Origin: Streptomyces harenosi
GTDB taxonomy: Bacteria; Actinomycetota; Actinomycetes; Streptomycetales; Streptomycetaceae
Direction: 5' to 3'
Length of the DNA stretch: 43,856 bases
NCBI RefSeq assembly: GCF_011008945.1
Contig: NZ_WYCT01000018.1
Coordinates: 1 to 43,856, forward strand
Shown here: positions 7,312 to 16,349 of the stretch, piece by piece
Numbering within the stretch: the stretch's first letter is position 1
How the letters are laid out: each line of letters opens with the position of its first letter
The notes under the pieces: model-generated
What the model was told of the DNA's origin: nothing
Seen by the model: only the letters and a program-made list of their open reading frames with translations
The model's database searches: none
Program-made: the position numbers and the translations under genes

Positions 7312-8388
7312 ATGACATCCCCGCAGCCCGCTGAAACCCGGACACAAGGGCGATCCACGCAGTCCGCGACCCTCGCCGAGATCGCCCGTGCGGCCGGTGT
7401 GTCGGCACCGACTGTTTCGAAAGTCCTCAACGGACGCGCCGACGTCGCCCCGGCCACCCGGAGCCGGGTGGAGGAGCTGCTGCGCGCCCACGGCTACCGC
7501 CGCCGACGGGCCGAGGCGACCCGCTCGCCCCTCATCGACCTGGTCTTCCACGAACTGGAGAGCGCCTGGGCGATGGAGGTCATCCGGGGCGTGGAGAACG
7601 TGGCGCGGGACGCGGGCCTGAGCGTCGTCCTCTCCGAGAGCGCGGGGCGGCTGACCCCCGGGCGGAGCTGGGCCGACCAGGTCGCCGCCCGCCGCCCGCA
7701 CGGCGTGGTGCTGGTCCTGTCCGGCCTCGACGAGTCCCAGCGCGCCCTGCTGACCAGCCGGTCCATCCCGTTCGTGGTGATGGACCCGGCCGGTGACCCG
7801 GGCACCGACGTGCCGTCCATCGGCGCCACCAACTGGCAGGGCGGCCTGGCGGCCACCCGCCACCTGATCGAACTCGGGCACCGCAGGATCGGCGCGATCA
7901 GCGGCCCGTCGCGGATGATGTGCAGCCGCGCCCGCGTCGACGGCTACCGGGCCGCCCTGGAGACGGCCGGGCTGCCGGTGGACCCCGAGCTGATCACCGC
8001 CGGCGACTTCCACCACGAGGCCGGCTACCGCCAGGGCCTCACCCTGCTGCGCCGCCCCGACCGCCCCACCGCCGTCTTCGCCGGCAACGACCTCCAGGCG
8101 CTCGGGCTGTACGAGGCCGCGCGCGAGCTGGGACTGCGCATCCCGGAGGACCTCAGCGTGGTCGGTTTCGACGACCTGCCGGTGGCGCGCTGGGTGGGTC
8201 CGCCGCTGACGACCGTGCGGCAGCCGCTGACCGAGATGGCCGAGGCCGCCGCCCGCCTGGTCCTCGACCTCGGCCGCGCCGACGGCTCCGCTGCGGCCAC
8301 CCGGGTGGAGCTGGCGACCAGCCTGGTGGTGCGCAGCAGCACGGCGGCCCCCGCGACGGCCCGGGCGGAGACCTCGGGGGACGGCTGA
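7312..8388 (+). CDS. LacI-family transcriptional regulator
   Basis: A 358-residue DNA-binding repressor of the LacI/GalR family. The N-terminal helix-turn-helix is TLAEIARAAGVSAPTVSKVL with the hinge-helix region NGRADVAPATRSRVEELL after it. The periplasmic-binding-protein-like effector domain runs from about residue 65 (PLIDLVFHELES) to the end, with FVVMDP, HRRIGAISGP and the typical LSVVGFDDLPVARWVGPPLTTV close to the C-terminus. The ligand is probably a sugar, but no transporter or glycosidase gene lies next to it, so the regulon cannot be read from context. Start chosen at the ATG that gives the standard N-terminus; it appears leaderless. Confidence 0.92.
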   Translation: MTSPQPAETRTQGRSTQSATLAEIARAAGVSAPTVSKVLNGRADVAPATRSRVEELLRAHGYRRRRAEATRSPLIDLVFHELESAWAMEVIRGVENVARDAGLSVVLSESAGRLTPGRSWADQVAARRPHGVVLVLSGLDESQRALLTSRSIPFVVMDPAGDPGTDVPSIGATNWQGGLAATRHLIELGHRRIGAISGPSRMMCSRARVDGYRAALETAGLPVDPELITAGDFHHEAGYRQGLTLLRRPDRPTAVFAGNDLQALGLYEAARELGLRIPEDLSVVGFDDLPVARWVGPPLTTVRQPLTEMAEAAARLVLDLGRADGSAAATRVELATSLVVRSSTAAPATARAETSGDG

Positions 8389-8468
8389 AAAGTCTGAGAA
8401 ATTCCCTAGAAAGTCCGTCCCGGACATCCTGCTGCCATAAATCGGACGTACGTTCCTCCCTGTAGGGC

Positions 8469-8507
8469 ATACGCGGTAGGGGACACGCGGCAGGGGATAC
8501 GCGGGCG
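8469..8507. repeat. short tandem repeat upstream of the LCP gene
   Basis: Two full copies and one partial copy of TACGCGGYAGGGGA in a row, 35-73 bases before the LCP start. It could be part of the LCP promoter region or slippage. Confidence 0.5.
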
Positions 8508-8541
8508 GTGCGCGCGGCGCGCCGGGGACGGGGGCGGGCCG

Positions 8542-9543
8542 ATGGGCGGGCGGTCGAGGGTCGTGCGGTTCGCCGGCCTCGCCCTGACGGGCGCGCTGCT
8601 GCTGGGCGCCGCCGCGGCGGGATGGGCGTACCGGCACCTGAGCGGCAACATCACCAGCGTCGACATCGACCACGCCCTCGGTGACGACCGCCCGGCCCGG
8701 CCCGGGGCGGTGCCGTCCGCCGCGGCCGCGCTGCCCAGCGGGCCGCTGAACATCCTCGTCCTCGGCTCGGACTCGCGCAGCGGCGCGGAGAACCGGGAGC
8801 TGGGCGGCGGCGACAGCGAGGGCGCCCGCTCCGACACCGCCATGATCGTCCATCTCGACGCGGGCCGTACCGGCGCGACGGTCGTGAGCATCCCGCGCGA
8901 CACGCTGGTCACGCGCCCCTCGTGCCCGCTGCCGTCGGGCGGTGCGACGCGCGAGGCGCGGAACGTGATGTTCAACAGCGCGTACGCGGTGGGCGGACCG
9001 GTGTGCGCGGTCAAGACGGCCGAGGCGCTCACGAACGCCCGGATGGACCACTACCTGGAGATCGACTTCGCGGGGTTCGCCCGGCTCGTGGACGCGCTCG
9101 GCGGGGTCACCGTCACGATCGACGAGGACATCGACGACGACAAGAGCCGTCTGCGCCTTCCGGCGGGCACCCACCACCTCGACGGCACCCGGGCCCTGGG
9201 CCTGGCCCGCACCCGGTACGGCCTGGCCCAGGGCAGCGACCTGGCCCGCATAGAGCTCCAGCACAAGCTGGTCAGGGCGCTGCTGGAACAGATCTCCTCG
9301 GCCGGTCTGCTCACCGACCCGGCCCGGCTGTACCGGATCGCCGACGCGGTCACCGGCAGCCTCACCACCGACACCGGCCTGGACTCCCTCGGCGAACTGG
9401 TCGGCCTCGGCCAGAGCCTGCGGGGCCTGTCCTCCTCCGGCGTGCGGACGGTGACGATGCCGGTGGTGCCGGCCCCCTGGGACGCCAACCGGGTGGTGGC
9501 CAGGCAGCCGGAGGCCGAGCGGCTCTGGGCCACACTGCGCTGA
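8542..9543 (+). CDS. LytR-CpsA-Psr family cell-wall glycopolymer ligase
   Basis: LCP enzymes attach teichoic acid, teichulosonic acid or other glycopolymers from lipid carriers to peptidoglycan on the outer face of the membrane. The 333-residue protein has a short cytosolic head, a transmembrane segment (about residues 9-28) and an LCP domain with ILVLGSDSR, GARSDTAMIVHLD, VVSIPRDTLV, the FAGFARLVDALGGVTV block and LGLARTRYG. These carry the Arg and Asp residues used for pyrophosphate and Mg binding. The ATG follows a G-rich ribosome site. No other envelope polymer gene is adjacent except the polysaccharide deacetylases further downstream. Confidence 0.92.
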   Translation: MGGRSRVVRFAGLALTGALLLGAAAAGWAYRHLSGNITSVDIDHALGDDRPARPGAVPSAAAALPSGPLNILVLGSDSRSGAENRELGGGDSEGARSDTAMIVHLDAGRTGATVVSIPRDTLVTRPSCPLPSGGATREARNVMFNSAYAVGGPVCAVKTAEALTNARMDHYLEIDFAGFARLVDALGGVTVTIDEDIDDDKSRLRLPAGTHHLDGTRALGLARTRYGLAQGSDLARIELQHKLVRALLEQISSAGLLTDPARLYRIADAVTGSLTTDTGLDSLGELVGLGQSLRGLSSSGVRTVTMPVVPAPWDANRVVARQPEAERLWATLR

Positions 9544-9720
9544 CCGCACCGGGCCCGCGGCACCGGGCCCGCCCGCGCCGGGTCTGTCCGCGCCGGGCCT
9601 GTCCGTGTCCGCACGGGCTGCGCCGCCCGCCGGGGCCGTGCCCGTCCGGGGCCGTCCGTGCCGTCCGGGCCGTTCCGGCTTGGCCGCGCCCGCCCGAGCC
9701 TCCTCGCCCGCCCTGGCCGC

Positions 9721-9990
9721 GTCCGCTCGGCCTGCCCCGTCCGCCGCGTCCGCATCCGCTGCGGGGCCGCCGGATACGCCCTGGCCGCACCCGTCTGGGG
9801 CCGACGGGTCGCGTCCGCTCGGCCTGCCCCGTCCGCCGCGTCCGCATCCGCTCCGGGGTCGCCGGATACGGCCTGGCCGTACCCGTCTGGGGCCGACGGG
9901 CCGCGTCCGCTCGGCCTGCCCCGTCCGCCGCGTCCGCGTCCGCTCCGGGGTCGCCAGGTCCGCCCTGATCGCGCCCGTCCGGGCCCGCCC
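9721..9990. repeat. three tandem copies of a 92-base repeat in a gene-free block
   Basis: Copies start at 9721, 9813 and 9905 (marker GTCCGCTCGG). The first two are nearly identical over the full 92 bases; the third diverges after about 60. Only a few substitutions separate them, such as TGCGGGGCC/TCCGGGGTC. The unit is not a multiple of three. It lies in the 9544-10166 gap between the convergent LCP and methyltransferase genes, where I see no real gene. Confidence 0.85.
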
Positions 9991-10073
9991 GGGTCAGCCC
10001 CGACCCCGCCCGTCAGGGCGGTGGCCGTCCCGGGCGCCTCGGGGCCGGGGGTGCGTGCCGGACCGCCTGAGGA

Positions 10074-10173
10074 CCCTCAGGGCGTGTGCCGGTCGGGCCC
10101 GGGGGCCCTCAGGGCACGCCGGTCGGGCCGGGGCCCTCAGGGCGTGCCGGGGAGGCCCGGGGGCCCTCAGGGC
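10074..10173. repeat. four copies of a CCCTCAGGGC-centred repeat
   Basis: CCCTCAGGGC occurs at 10074, 10106, 10134 and 10164, separated by GTGCCGGTCGGGCCGGGG-like sequence, giving periods of 32, 28 and 30 bases. Each core is an odd palindrome (CCCT-C-AGGG). The last copy contains the stop codon of the leftward methyltransferase gene. It may serve as a terminator or be repeat expansion. Confidence 0.75.
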
Positions 10174-11366
10174 GTGCTGACGGACTGGGCCGGGCGGGCC
10201 GGATGGCCGATGAGCATCGCCGGGGCCCCCGCCACCCGGGTCAGGAACACCGTCGCCGCGTTCGGGCCCTGTGGCTTGACCTTGCGTCGCAGCTCCTCCG
10301 GCTCGACCGCGGACCCCCGCTTCTTCACGGTCAGCGTCCCGACCCCCCGCTCCCGCAGCAGCGCCTTCAGCCTCTTGACGTTGAAGGGGAGGTGGTCGGT
10401 GATCTCGTACGCGGTGGCGTACGGCGTGGGGACCAGGCCGTCGGCCGTGACGTAGGCGATGGTCGCGTCGAGCAGCCCGCCGCCGACCTGCTCGGCGACC
10501 TCGGCGACCAGATGGGCGCGGATCACCGCCCCGTCGGGCTCGTACAAGTACCGCCCGACGGGCCGCACCGCCGGATCGGGCAGGCGCCGGGACAGCAGCG
10601 TGCGCGGCCCCGGCAGCAGGGTGGCCCGCACGGTTCCCGGCTCGGTGCCGAACCAGAGCACCGCCTCCTTCACGTCCCCGCCGTCGGAGATCCACTCCGC
10701 CTCGGCACCGGCGGGCACGGCCTCGTGGGGGATGCCGGGCGCGACCTTCAGCGCGGCGGCGCGGGGCGCCCTGCGGGCCGCCTCCACGGCCCAGGACAGG
10801 GGCGGCGAGTAGCTCTCCGGATCGAAGATGCGGCCCCGCCCCCCGCGCCGCGCCGGATCGACGAAGACGGCGTCGTATCCGGTCGTGTCCACCTCCGTGA
10901 CGTCCGCCTCGCGGACCTCGATGAGCCCGGCGAGGCCGAGCGCGTCGGCGTTGGCGCGCGCCACCGCGGCCGTCAGCGGGTCCCGGTCCACGGCCAGCAC
11001 CCGGATCCCCGCCCGGGCCAGCGCGATGGCGTCACCGCCGATTCCGCAGCACAGGTCGGCCACCGAGGTCACCCCCAGCGCCCTCATCCGCTCCGCCCGG
11101 TACGCCGCCACCGTCGTCCGCGTCGACTGCTCGACCCCGTTGGGCGTGAAGAACATCCGCCCGGCGTCCCCGGCGCCGAACTTCGCCACCGCCCGCTGCC
11201 GCAGTCGCGCCTGCCCGAGCGCGGCCGACACCAGCGCGGCGGGGTGGTCGCGCCGCAGCCGGGTGGCGACCGCCAGCTCCTGGGCGGGGTCGGTGCCGCG
11301 CACCTCGTCGAGGAGGGCGCGGCCCTCGGGGGTGAGCAGGGGCAGCAGGGCGTCGAGGTCGTTCAC
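10167..11366 (-). CDS. class I SAM-dependent methyltransferase with THUMP-like C-terminus
   Basis: A 399-residue Rossmann methyltransferase. SAM-binding motif I is VADLCCGIGGDAIALAR, followed by acidic LAVDRDPLTAAVARANA and motif IV DAVFVDPARRGGRGRIFD, with IPHEAVPAGAEAEWIS after it. The C-terminal 90 residues (HLPFNVKRLKALLRERGVG, TVKKRGSAVEPEELRRKVK) match the THUMP-like domain seen in this actinobacterial family. RNA is the likely substrate, by inference from the domain. The GTG at 11366 gives VNDLDALLPLLTPEG; longer readings run into the divergent gene's upstream region and look non-coding. Confidence 0.85.
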   Translation of the reverse strand: MNDLDALLPLLTPEGRALLDEVRGTDPAQELAVATRLRRDHPAALVSAALGQARLRQRAVAKFGAGDAGRMFFTPNGVEQSTRTTVAAYRAERMRALGVTSVADLCCGIGGDAIALARAGIRVLAVDRDPLTAAVARANADALGLAGLIEVREADVTEVDTTGYDAVFVDPARRGGRGRIFDPESYSPPLSWAVEAARRAPRAAALKVAPGIPHEAVPAGAEAEWISDGGDVKEAVLWFGTEPGTVRATLLPGPRTLLSRRLPDPAVRPVGRYLYEPDGAVIRAHLVAEVAEQVGGGLLDATIAYVTADGLVPTPYATAYEITDHLPFNVKRLKALLRERGVGTLTVKKRGSAVEPEELRRKVKPQGPNAATVFLTRVAGAPAMLIGHPARPAQSVSTP

Positions 11367-11456
11367 CGGCTCATTGTCGGCCAGTCGGTGGATGGTGTGC
11401 CCCCGGCCGCGGTGTCGGGCCGGGTTCCGGGGCCGCGGCTGCGAGGATCCGGCACC

Positions 11457-12392
11457 ATGCGAGCAGTCGTACAAAATGACAAAACCGGGGTGCTGTCGAA
11501 GGTGTCGCCGGGGACGCGGATCCGCGGCGGCCTCGCCGTGCTCGCCGTCGCCTCCCTGGCCGCGGGCTGTGCGCACGACGCCTCCGAGGTGGGGCCCGCC
11601 GCCGGCCAGCCGCTCCAGGCGCCCCCGGCCCGCGCGCTCGACTCCTACGCCTCCAAGCTGAGCGCGGCGCACGCCGCCCGGGCCGCCGCCGCCCGGCGCT
11701 GGGGCCTGAAGCGGGTGCCGCTGACGGCCCCGCCGCCGCCCGCGCGCAAGCCGGTGATCACCACCCGCCCCGGCTTCGAGGTGGACGGCCACGAGGAACA
11801 GGGCCTGCCGCCGGTCTTCACCACCGTCCCCACCGAGGAGAAGATCGTCTTCCTCACCATCGACGACGGCGCCGAGAAGGACCCGGCGTTCCTGCGGATG
11901 ATGAGCGAGCTGGAGGTGCCGTACACCGCCTTCCTCAGCGACTACCTGGTCAAGGAGGACTACGGCTACTTCAAGGAGATGCAGGACCGGGGCGTCACCC
12001 TCAACAACCACACCCTGCACCACCCGTATCTGCCCGCCCTGTCCTACAGCAGCCAGGAACACGAGATCTGCGGCATGCAGCAGGTGATCCGCGAGCGGTA
12101 CGGCAAGCGCCCCACCGTCTTCCGCCCGCCGTACGGCAACTACGACGGGGACACCCTGCGCGCCGCCAGGAACTGCGGCATCGACCACGTGCCCCTGTGG
12201 AGCGAGGAGGTCTTCGCCGACCACTGGGAGTACCGCGAGTGGGACCGCTCGCTGCACCCCGGCGACATCGTCCTCAGCCACTTCCGCGGCCGCAACGACT
12301 GGGACGGCACGATGCCCGACATGGTGCGCCGGTTCCTGGACAAGGTCACCGCCGAGGGATACGCGGTGGCCCGGCTGGAGGACTACCTGTGA
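11457..12392 (+). CDS. lipoprotein polysaccharide deacetylase (NodB domain)
   Basis: A 311-residue exported carbohydrate esterase family 4 protein. The N-terminus has a signal with lipobox LAAGC (Cys38), then an Ala/Pro-rich spacer, then a NodB domain with all five motifs: TIDDG (D136, D137) as motif 1, HTLHH with metal-binding histidines as motif 2, FRPPYG as motif 3, a Trp-containing PLWSEE region as motif 4 and LHPGDIVLSH with the catalytic His as motif 5. It should de-N-acetylate or deacylate a cell-wall or capsule glycan outside the membrane. GAGGA lies upstream of the ATG. The stop overlaps the start of a paralogue. Confidence 0.9.
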   Translation: MRAVVQNDKTGVLSKVSPGTRIRGGLAVLAVASLAAGCAHDASEVGPAAGQPLQAPPARALDSYASKLSAAHAARAAAARRWGLKRVPLTAPPPPARKPVITTRPGFEVDGHEEQGLPPVFTTVPTEEKIVFLTIDDGAEKDPAFLRMMSELEVPYTAFLSDYLVKEDYGYFKEMQDRGVTLNNHTLHHPYLPALSYSSQEHEICGMQQVIRERYGKRPTVFRPPYGNYDGDTLRAARNCGIDHVPLWSEEVFADHWEYREWDRSLHPGDIVLSHFRGRNDWDGTMPDMVRRFLDKVTAEGYAVARLEDYL

Positions 12393-13114
12393 GGCGGCGG
12401 CGGACCCGGCTGGCCGGGGCCGCCCTGACGGCGGTCCTGCTCACCGCCTGCGCGCACGCCACCGGCCCCGCCCCGCTCGCCCAGCGGCCCGGCGGCAAGG
12501 GGACGCGCGAGACCGGGCAGGGGCGTGCGCTGCCCACCGTCATCGACCACGTCCGCACCCGGGACCCGGTCGTCTTCCTCACCTACGACGACGGTGCCGA
12601 ACGCGACCGGCGGTTCATCGAGCTGGTCCGCGCCCGGCGGCTGCCGGTCACCATGTTCCTCACCGACCGCGTCGCCGGTCCGGGCTACGGCCACTTCGCC
12701 CGGCTGCGCGCGGTCGGCGCGAGCCTGCAGAACCACACCCTGGACCACCGCTCGCTGCGCGGCCTGCCCTACGCCGGGCAGCGCGCCGAGATCTGCGGCC
12801 AGCAGCACAAGCTGAAGGCCCGGTTCGGCGTCCGCCCGCGCCTGTTCCGCCCGCCCTACGGCACGTACGACACCGCCACCCTGCGCGCCGCCGCCGACTG
12901 CGGCCTCGCGGCGGTCGTCCTGTGGCGGGCCGCGGCCGACGACGACGGCGGCCTGACGTTCACCCGGGGCGCCCGCCGGCTGCACCCCGGCGACATCGTC
13001 GCCGTGGACCCGGACCGCCCGGCGGGCCGTCCGCTGAGCGAGCGCACCGAACGGGTGCTGCGGGAGATCGAGCGACGGGGGCTGCGGGTGGGGCGCCTGG
13101 AGGACTACCTCTGA
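12389..13114 (+). CDS. second NodB-type lipoprotein deacetylase, motif 5 histidine missing
   Basis: A 241-residue paralogue of the preceding gene, coupled to it by GTGA overlap. It starts VRRRRTRLAG, has a lipobox LLTAC with Cys21, a short spacer and a NodB domain: TYDDG, HTLDH, FRPPYG. Where the first paralogue has GDIVLSH this one has GDIVAVD, so the motif 5 His is replaced by Asp, and the motif 4 region (VLWRAAADDD) is also altered. Metal binding looks intact but the usual catalytic acid is absent; activity is doubtful. The same C-terminal ending RLEDYL in both proteins supports tandem duplication. Confidence 0.87.
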   Translation: MRRRRTRLAGAALTAVLLTACAHATGPAPLAQRPGGKGTRETGQGRALPTVIDHVRTRDPVVFLTYDDGAERDRRFIELVRARRLPVTMFLTDRVAGPGYGHFARLRAVGASLQNHTLDHRSLRGLPYAGQRAEICGQQHKLKARFGVRPRLFRPPYGTYDTATLRAAADCGLAAVVLWRAAADDDGGLTFTRGARRLHPGDIVAVDPDRPAGRPLSERTERVLREIERRGLRVGRLEDYL

Positions 13115-13130
13115 GCCCTCCGGCCCCCGG

Positions 13131-13146
13131 GGCCCCCTAAGGGGCC
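13131..13146 (+). terminator. hairpin after the deacetylase pair
   Basis: GGCCCC-CTAA-GGGGCC, a perfect 6-base stem 16 bases after the second deacetylase stop. No T-run follows, as is common for Streptomyces terminators. Confidence 0.55.
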
Positions 13147-13282
13147 AGCCTCTCCGAGTGTCCGGCCCCGCGGGCCCGCCGACTCCCCGAACGGGCGGAC
13201 TCCGGCCCCCCGCCCGCACCGGCCCAGACCCGTCGCACACACGGGCGAGCGCCCCGGCTCGCACCCGACGCGCCGTCCGCAA

Positions 13283-13309
13283 TTGGCACTCCGCTTGACC
13301 GAGTGCTAA
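13283..13309. promoter_or_regulatory. CIRCE operator 1 (HrcA site)
   Basis: TTGGCACTC, 9 bases, GAGTGCTAA: matches the CIRCE consensus TTAGCACTC-N9-GAGTGCTAA with one change. The N9 spacer ends in the TTGACC -35 element, so HrcA bound here would block RNA polymerase. Confidence 0.93.
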
Positions 13310-13322
13310 CGACGGTCATAGT
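13295..13322 (+). promoter_or_regulatory. groESL promoter
   Basis: TTGACC (13295-13300) and CATAGT (13317-13322) with a 16-base spacer. The predicted start of transcription near 13329 falls at the edge of the second CIRCE, giving a long 5' leader of about 125 bases. Confidence 0.75.
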
Positions 13323-13329
13323 CTCGGCT

Positions 13330-13356
13330 CTGGCACTCCCCCCGGGAGAGTGCCAA
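13330..13356. promoter_or_regulatory. CIRCE operator 2 (HrcA site)
   Basis: CTGGCACTC, 9 bases, GAGTGCCAA. Its first base lies 7 bases downstream of the -10 hexamer, so it also covers the transcription start. It would form a hairpin at the 5' end of the mRNA. Confidence 0.9.
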
Positions 13357-13455
13357 CAACGCGACGGGCAGGTCCGGCACCCGCGACGACGGATCGACCT
13401 GGTCGCCACCTCAGACAGTTAACCCCGTGAGATCTCCGAAGGGGGAGGTCGGATC

Positions 13456-13764
13456 GTGACGACCGCCAGCTCCAAGGTTGCCATCAAGCCGCTCGAGGAC
13501 CGCATCGTGGTCCAGCCGCTGGACGCCGAGCAGACCACGGCCTCGGGCCTGGTCATTCCGGACACCGCCAAGGAGAAGCCCCAGGAGGGCGTCGTCCTGG
13601 CCGTGGGCCCGGGCCGCATCGAGGACGGCAAGCGCGTCGAGCTCGACGTGAAGGTCGGTGACGTCGTGCTCTACAGCAAGTACGGCGGCACCGAGGTGAA
13701 GTACAACAACGAGGAGTACCTCGTTCTCTCGGCCCGCGACGTGCTCGCGATCGTCGAGAAGTAA
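13456..13764 (+). CDS. groES: co-chaperonin GroES
   Basis: The 102-residue heptameric cap of the GroEL folding chamber. [38 protein letters not shown] contains the mobile loop and its hydrophobic anchor (residues about 10-40); [23 protein letters not shown] is the conserved C-terminal half. The GTG start follows AAGGGGGAGG at 13439-13448. It is the first gene of the heat-shock operon under two CIRCE sites, with groEL1 next. Confidence 0.98.
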   Translation: MTTASSKVAIKPLEDRIVVQPLDAEQTTASGLVIPDTAKEKPQEGVVLAVGPGRIEDGKRVELDVKVGDVVLYSKYGGTEVKYNNEEYLVLSARDVLAIVEK

Positions 13765-15513
<1,749 letters not shown>

Positions 15514-15532
15514 GCCGACACGCTCGAAGGAG

Positions 15533-15563
15533 GGCCCCGTTCCGCCACGGCGCGGACGGGGCC
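15533..15563 (+). terminator. groESL terminator
   Basis: GGCCCCG-T-TCCGC pairs with GCGGA-CGGGGCC, a 12-base-pair stem with one bulged T, 19 bases after the groEL1 stop, followed by TT. Confidence 0.75.
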
Positions 15564-15566
15564 TTC

Positions 15567-15590
15567 CCGCTGTCCGGGGCCGGACAGCGG
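15567..15590. terminator. second hairpin after groEL1
   Basis: CCGCTGTCCGG, GG, CCGGACAGCGG: an 11-base perfect stem immediately behind the first terminator. It probably reinforces termination and marks the left edge of the accessory cassette. From 15591 to 15862 I see no gene. Confidence 0.65.
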
Positions 15591-15862
15591 TCGGCCGTCG
15601 TTGCAGGGGGAAGGCGGCGACCTCCGTCTCGCCGATGCCGAGGAGCCGTTCAGCACGACTAGCACGGTGTTGGCGCCGCTCTGGCCATCAGCAGCTCCCG
15701 TCGCCGCAGCCTCCGCGTGTCCGCCTTGTCCTGCCGGGCCGTACGCGAGAGGGCGGGACGGGGGCCGAGACCGGCGGCACGGCGCGGCCACGGGGGTTCG
15801 GCAGAAAGCCCTGCGGCCTGGCTGTCCCGGAAGAAGCGGTGCCGTTCAGGTGATTCGCGCTT

Positions 15863-15868
15863 TAAGAT
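15863..15868 (+). promoter_or_regulatory. -10 element TAAGAT of the accessory cassette
   Basis: TAAGAT ends exactly 7 bases before the GTG at 15876, which fits a leaderless first gene. No clear -35 is visible. Confidence 0.5.
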
Positions 15869-15875
15869 CCTGCGC

Positions 15876-16349
15876 GTGCCGGTGAATTCAGCAGAGCACC
15901 ACTACGCTCACGCAGCCCTGCGCCACTACGAGGATGCCGTCCTCCTCCACGATGCGGCACGGCTGCCCAACGCCGATCACCACTTCGGTTTTGCCGTGGA
16001 GTGCGCTCTCAAGAGCCTGCTGCTCCGCTTCACCGCCGTGCGCGCCCCCATGGGCCCCGACGGGCGGCCCGGAAGGCCCTCGTGGAGAGACCCGGTGACC
16101 AACCGGGCACACCGGTACGGACATCTGCCCTGGGCGGCCACCGAGGTGGCACTCCTGACGCACGGCAGGTCGGCGACCCGGCTGACCGCGGCGCTCGGTG
16201 GCCTGTCGGCTTTCGCCACCTGGTCGGAACAGGACCGCTACCTCGACGGCAGCGGCGTCGTCGAGGCGGACGTGCGCCGACGGCGTACCGTGGCCGAGAA
16301 CGTACTCGCCCTGCACGAACAGGCACTGATCACCGGAAGGCTGCCGTGA
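15876..16349 (+). CDS. HEPN-like helical protein, first gene of accessory cassette
   Basis: About 157 residues, all-helical by reading. The N-terminal half HYEDAVLLHDAARLPNADHH, then FGFAVECALKSLLLRF, resembles HEPN-type proteins with the R-x-NADH...ECALK pattern found in accessory and conflict loci. An R-x5-H (RAHRYGH) occurs in the middle and could be the HEPN ribonuclease motif R-x4-6-H, but its alignment to the catalytic helix is not certain. Start at GTG 15876 or 15882; the first fits the -10 box. The stop overlaps the next GTG (GTGA). Codon use is less GC-extreme than in groEL1. Could be RNase toxin or regulator of the two ATPases. Confidence 0.72.
   Translation: MPVNSAEHHYAHAALRHYEDAVLLHDAARLPNADHHFGFAVECALKSLLLRFTAVRAPMGPDGRPGRPSWRDPVTNRAHRYGHLPWAATEVALLTHGRSATRLTAALGGLSAFATWSEQDRYLDGSGVVEADVRRRRTVAENVLALHEQALITGRLP

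Noticed and set aside
6385..9549. A 1054-codon open frame on the minus strand
   Set aside because: It runs antisense through tsaD, the LacI gene and the LCP gene. Its product is Arg/Pro/Gly/Ala-rich with no domain, as expected from GC-rich antisense frames.
9721..9990. 92-base repeats as a CRISPR array
   Set aside because: Units are contiguous with no unique spacers, are very GC-rich and no cas gene is nearby.
15591..15862. Possible small genes upstream of the cassette
   Set aside because: Open frames here have no ribosome site, no conserved motif and stop or merge into the HEPN-like gene frame. I treat the stretch as leader or insertion scar.
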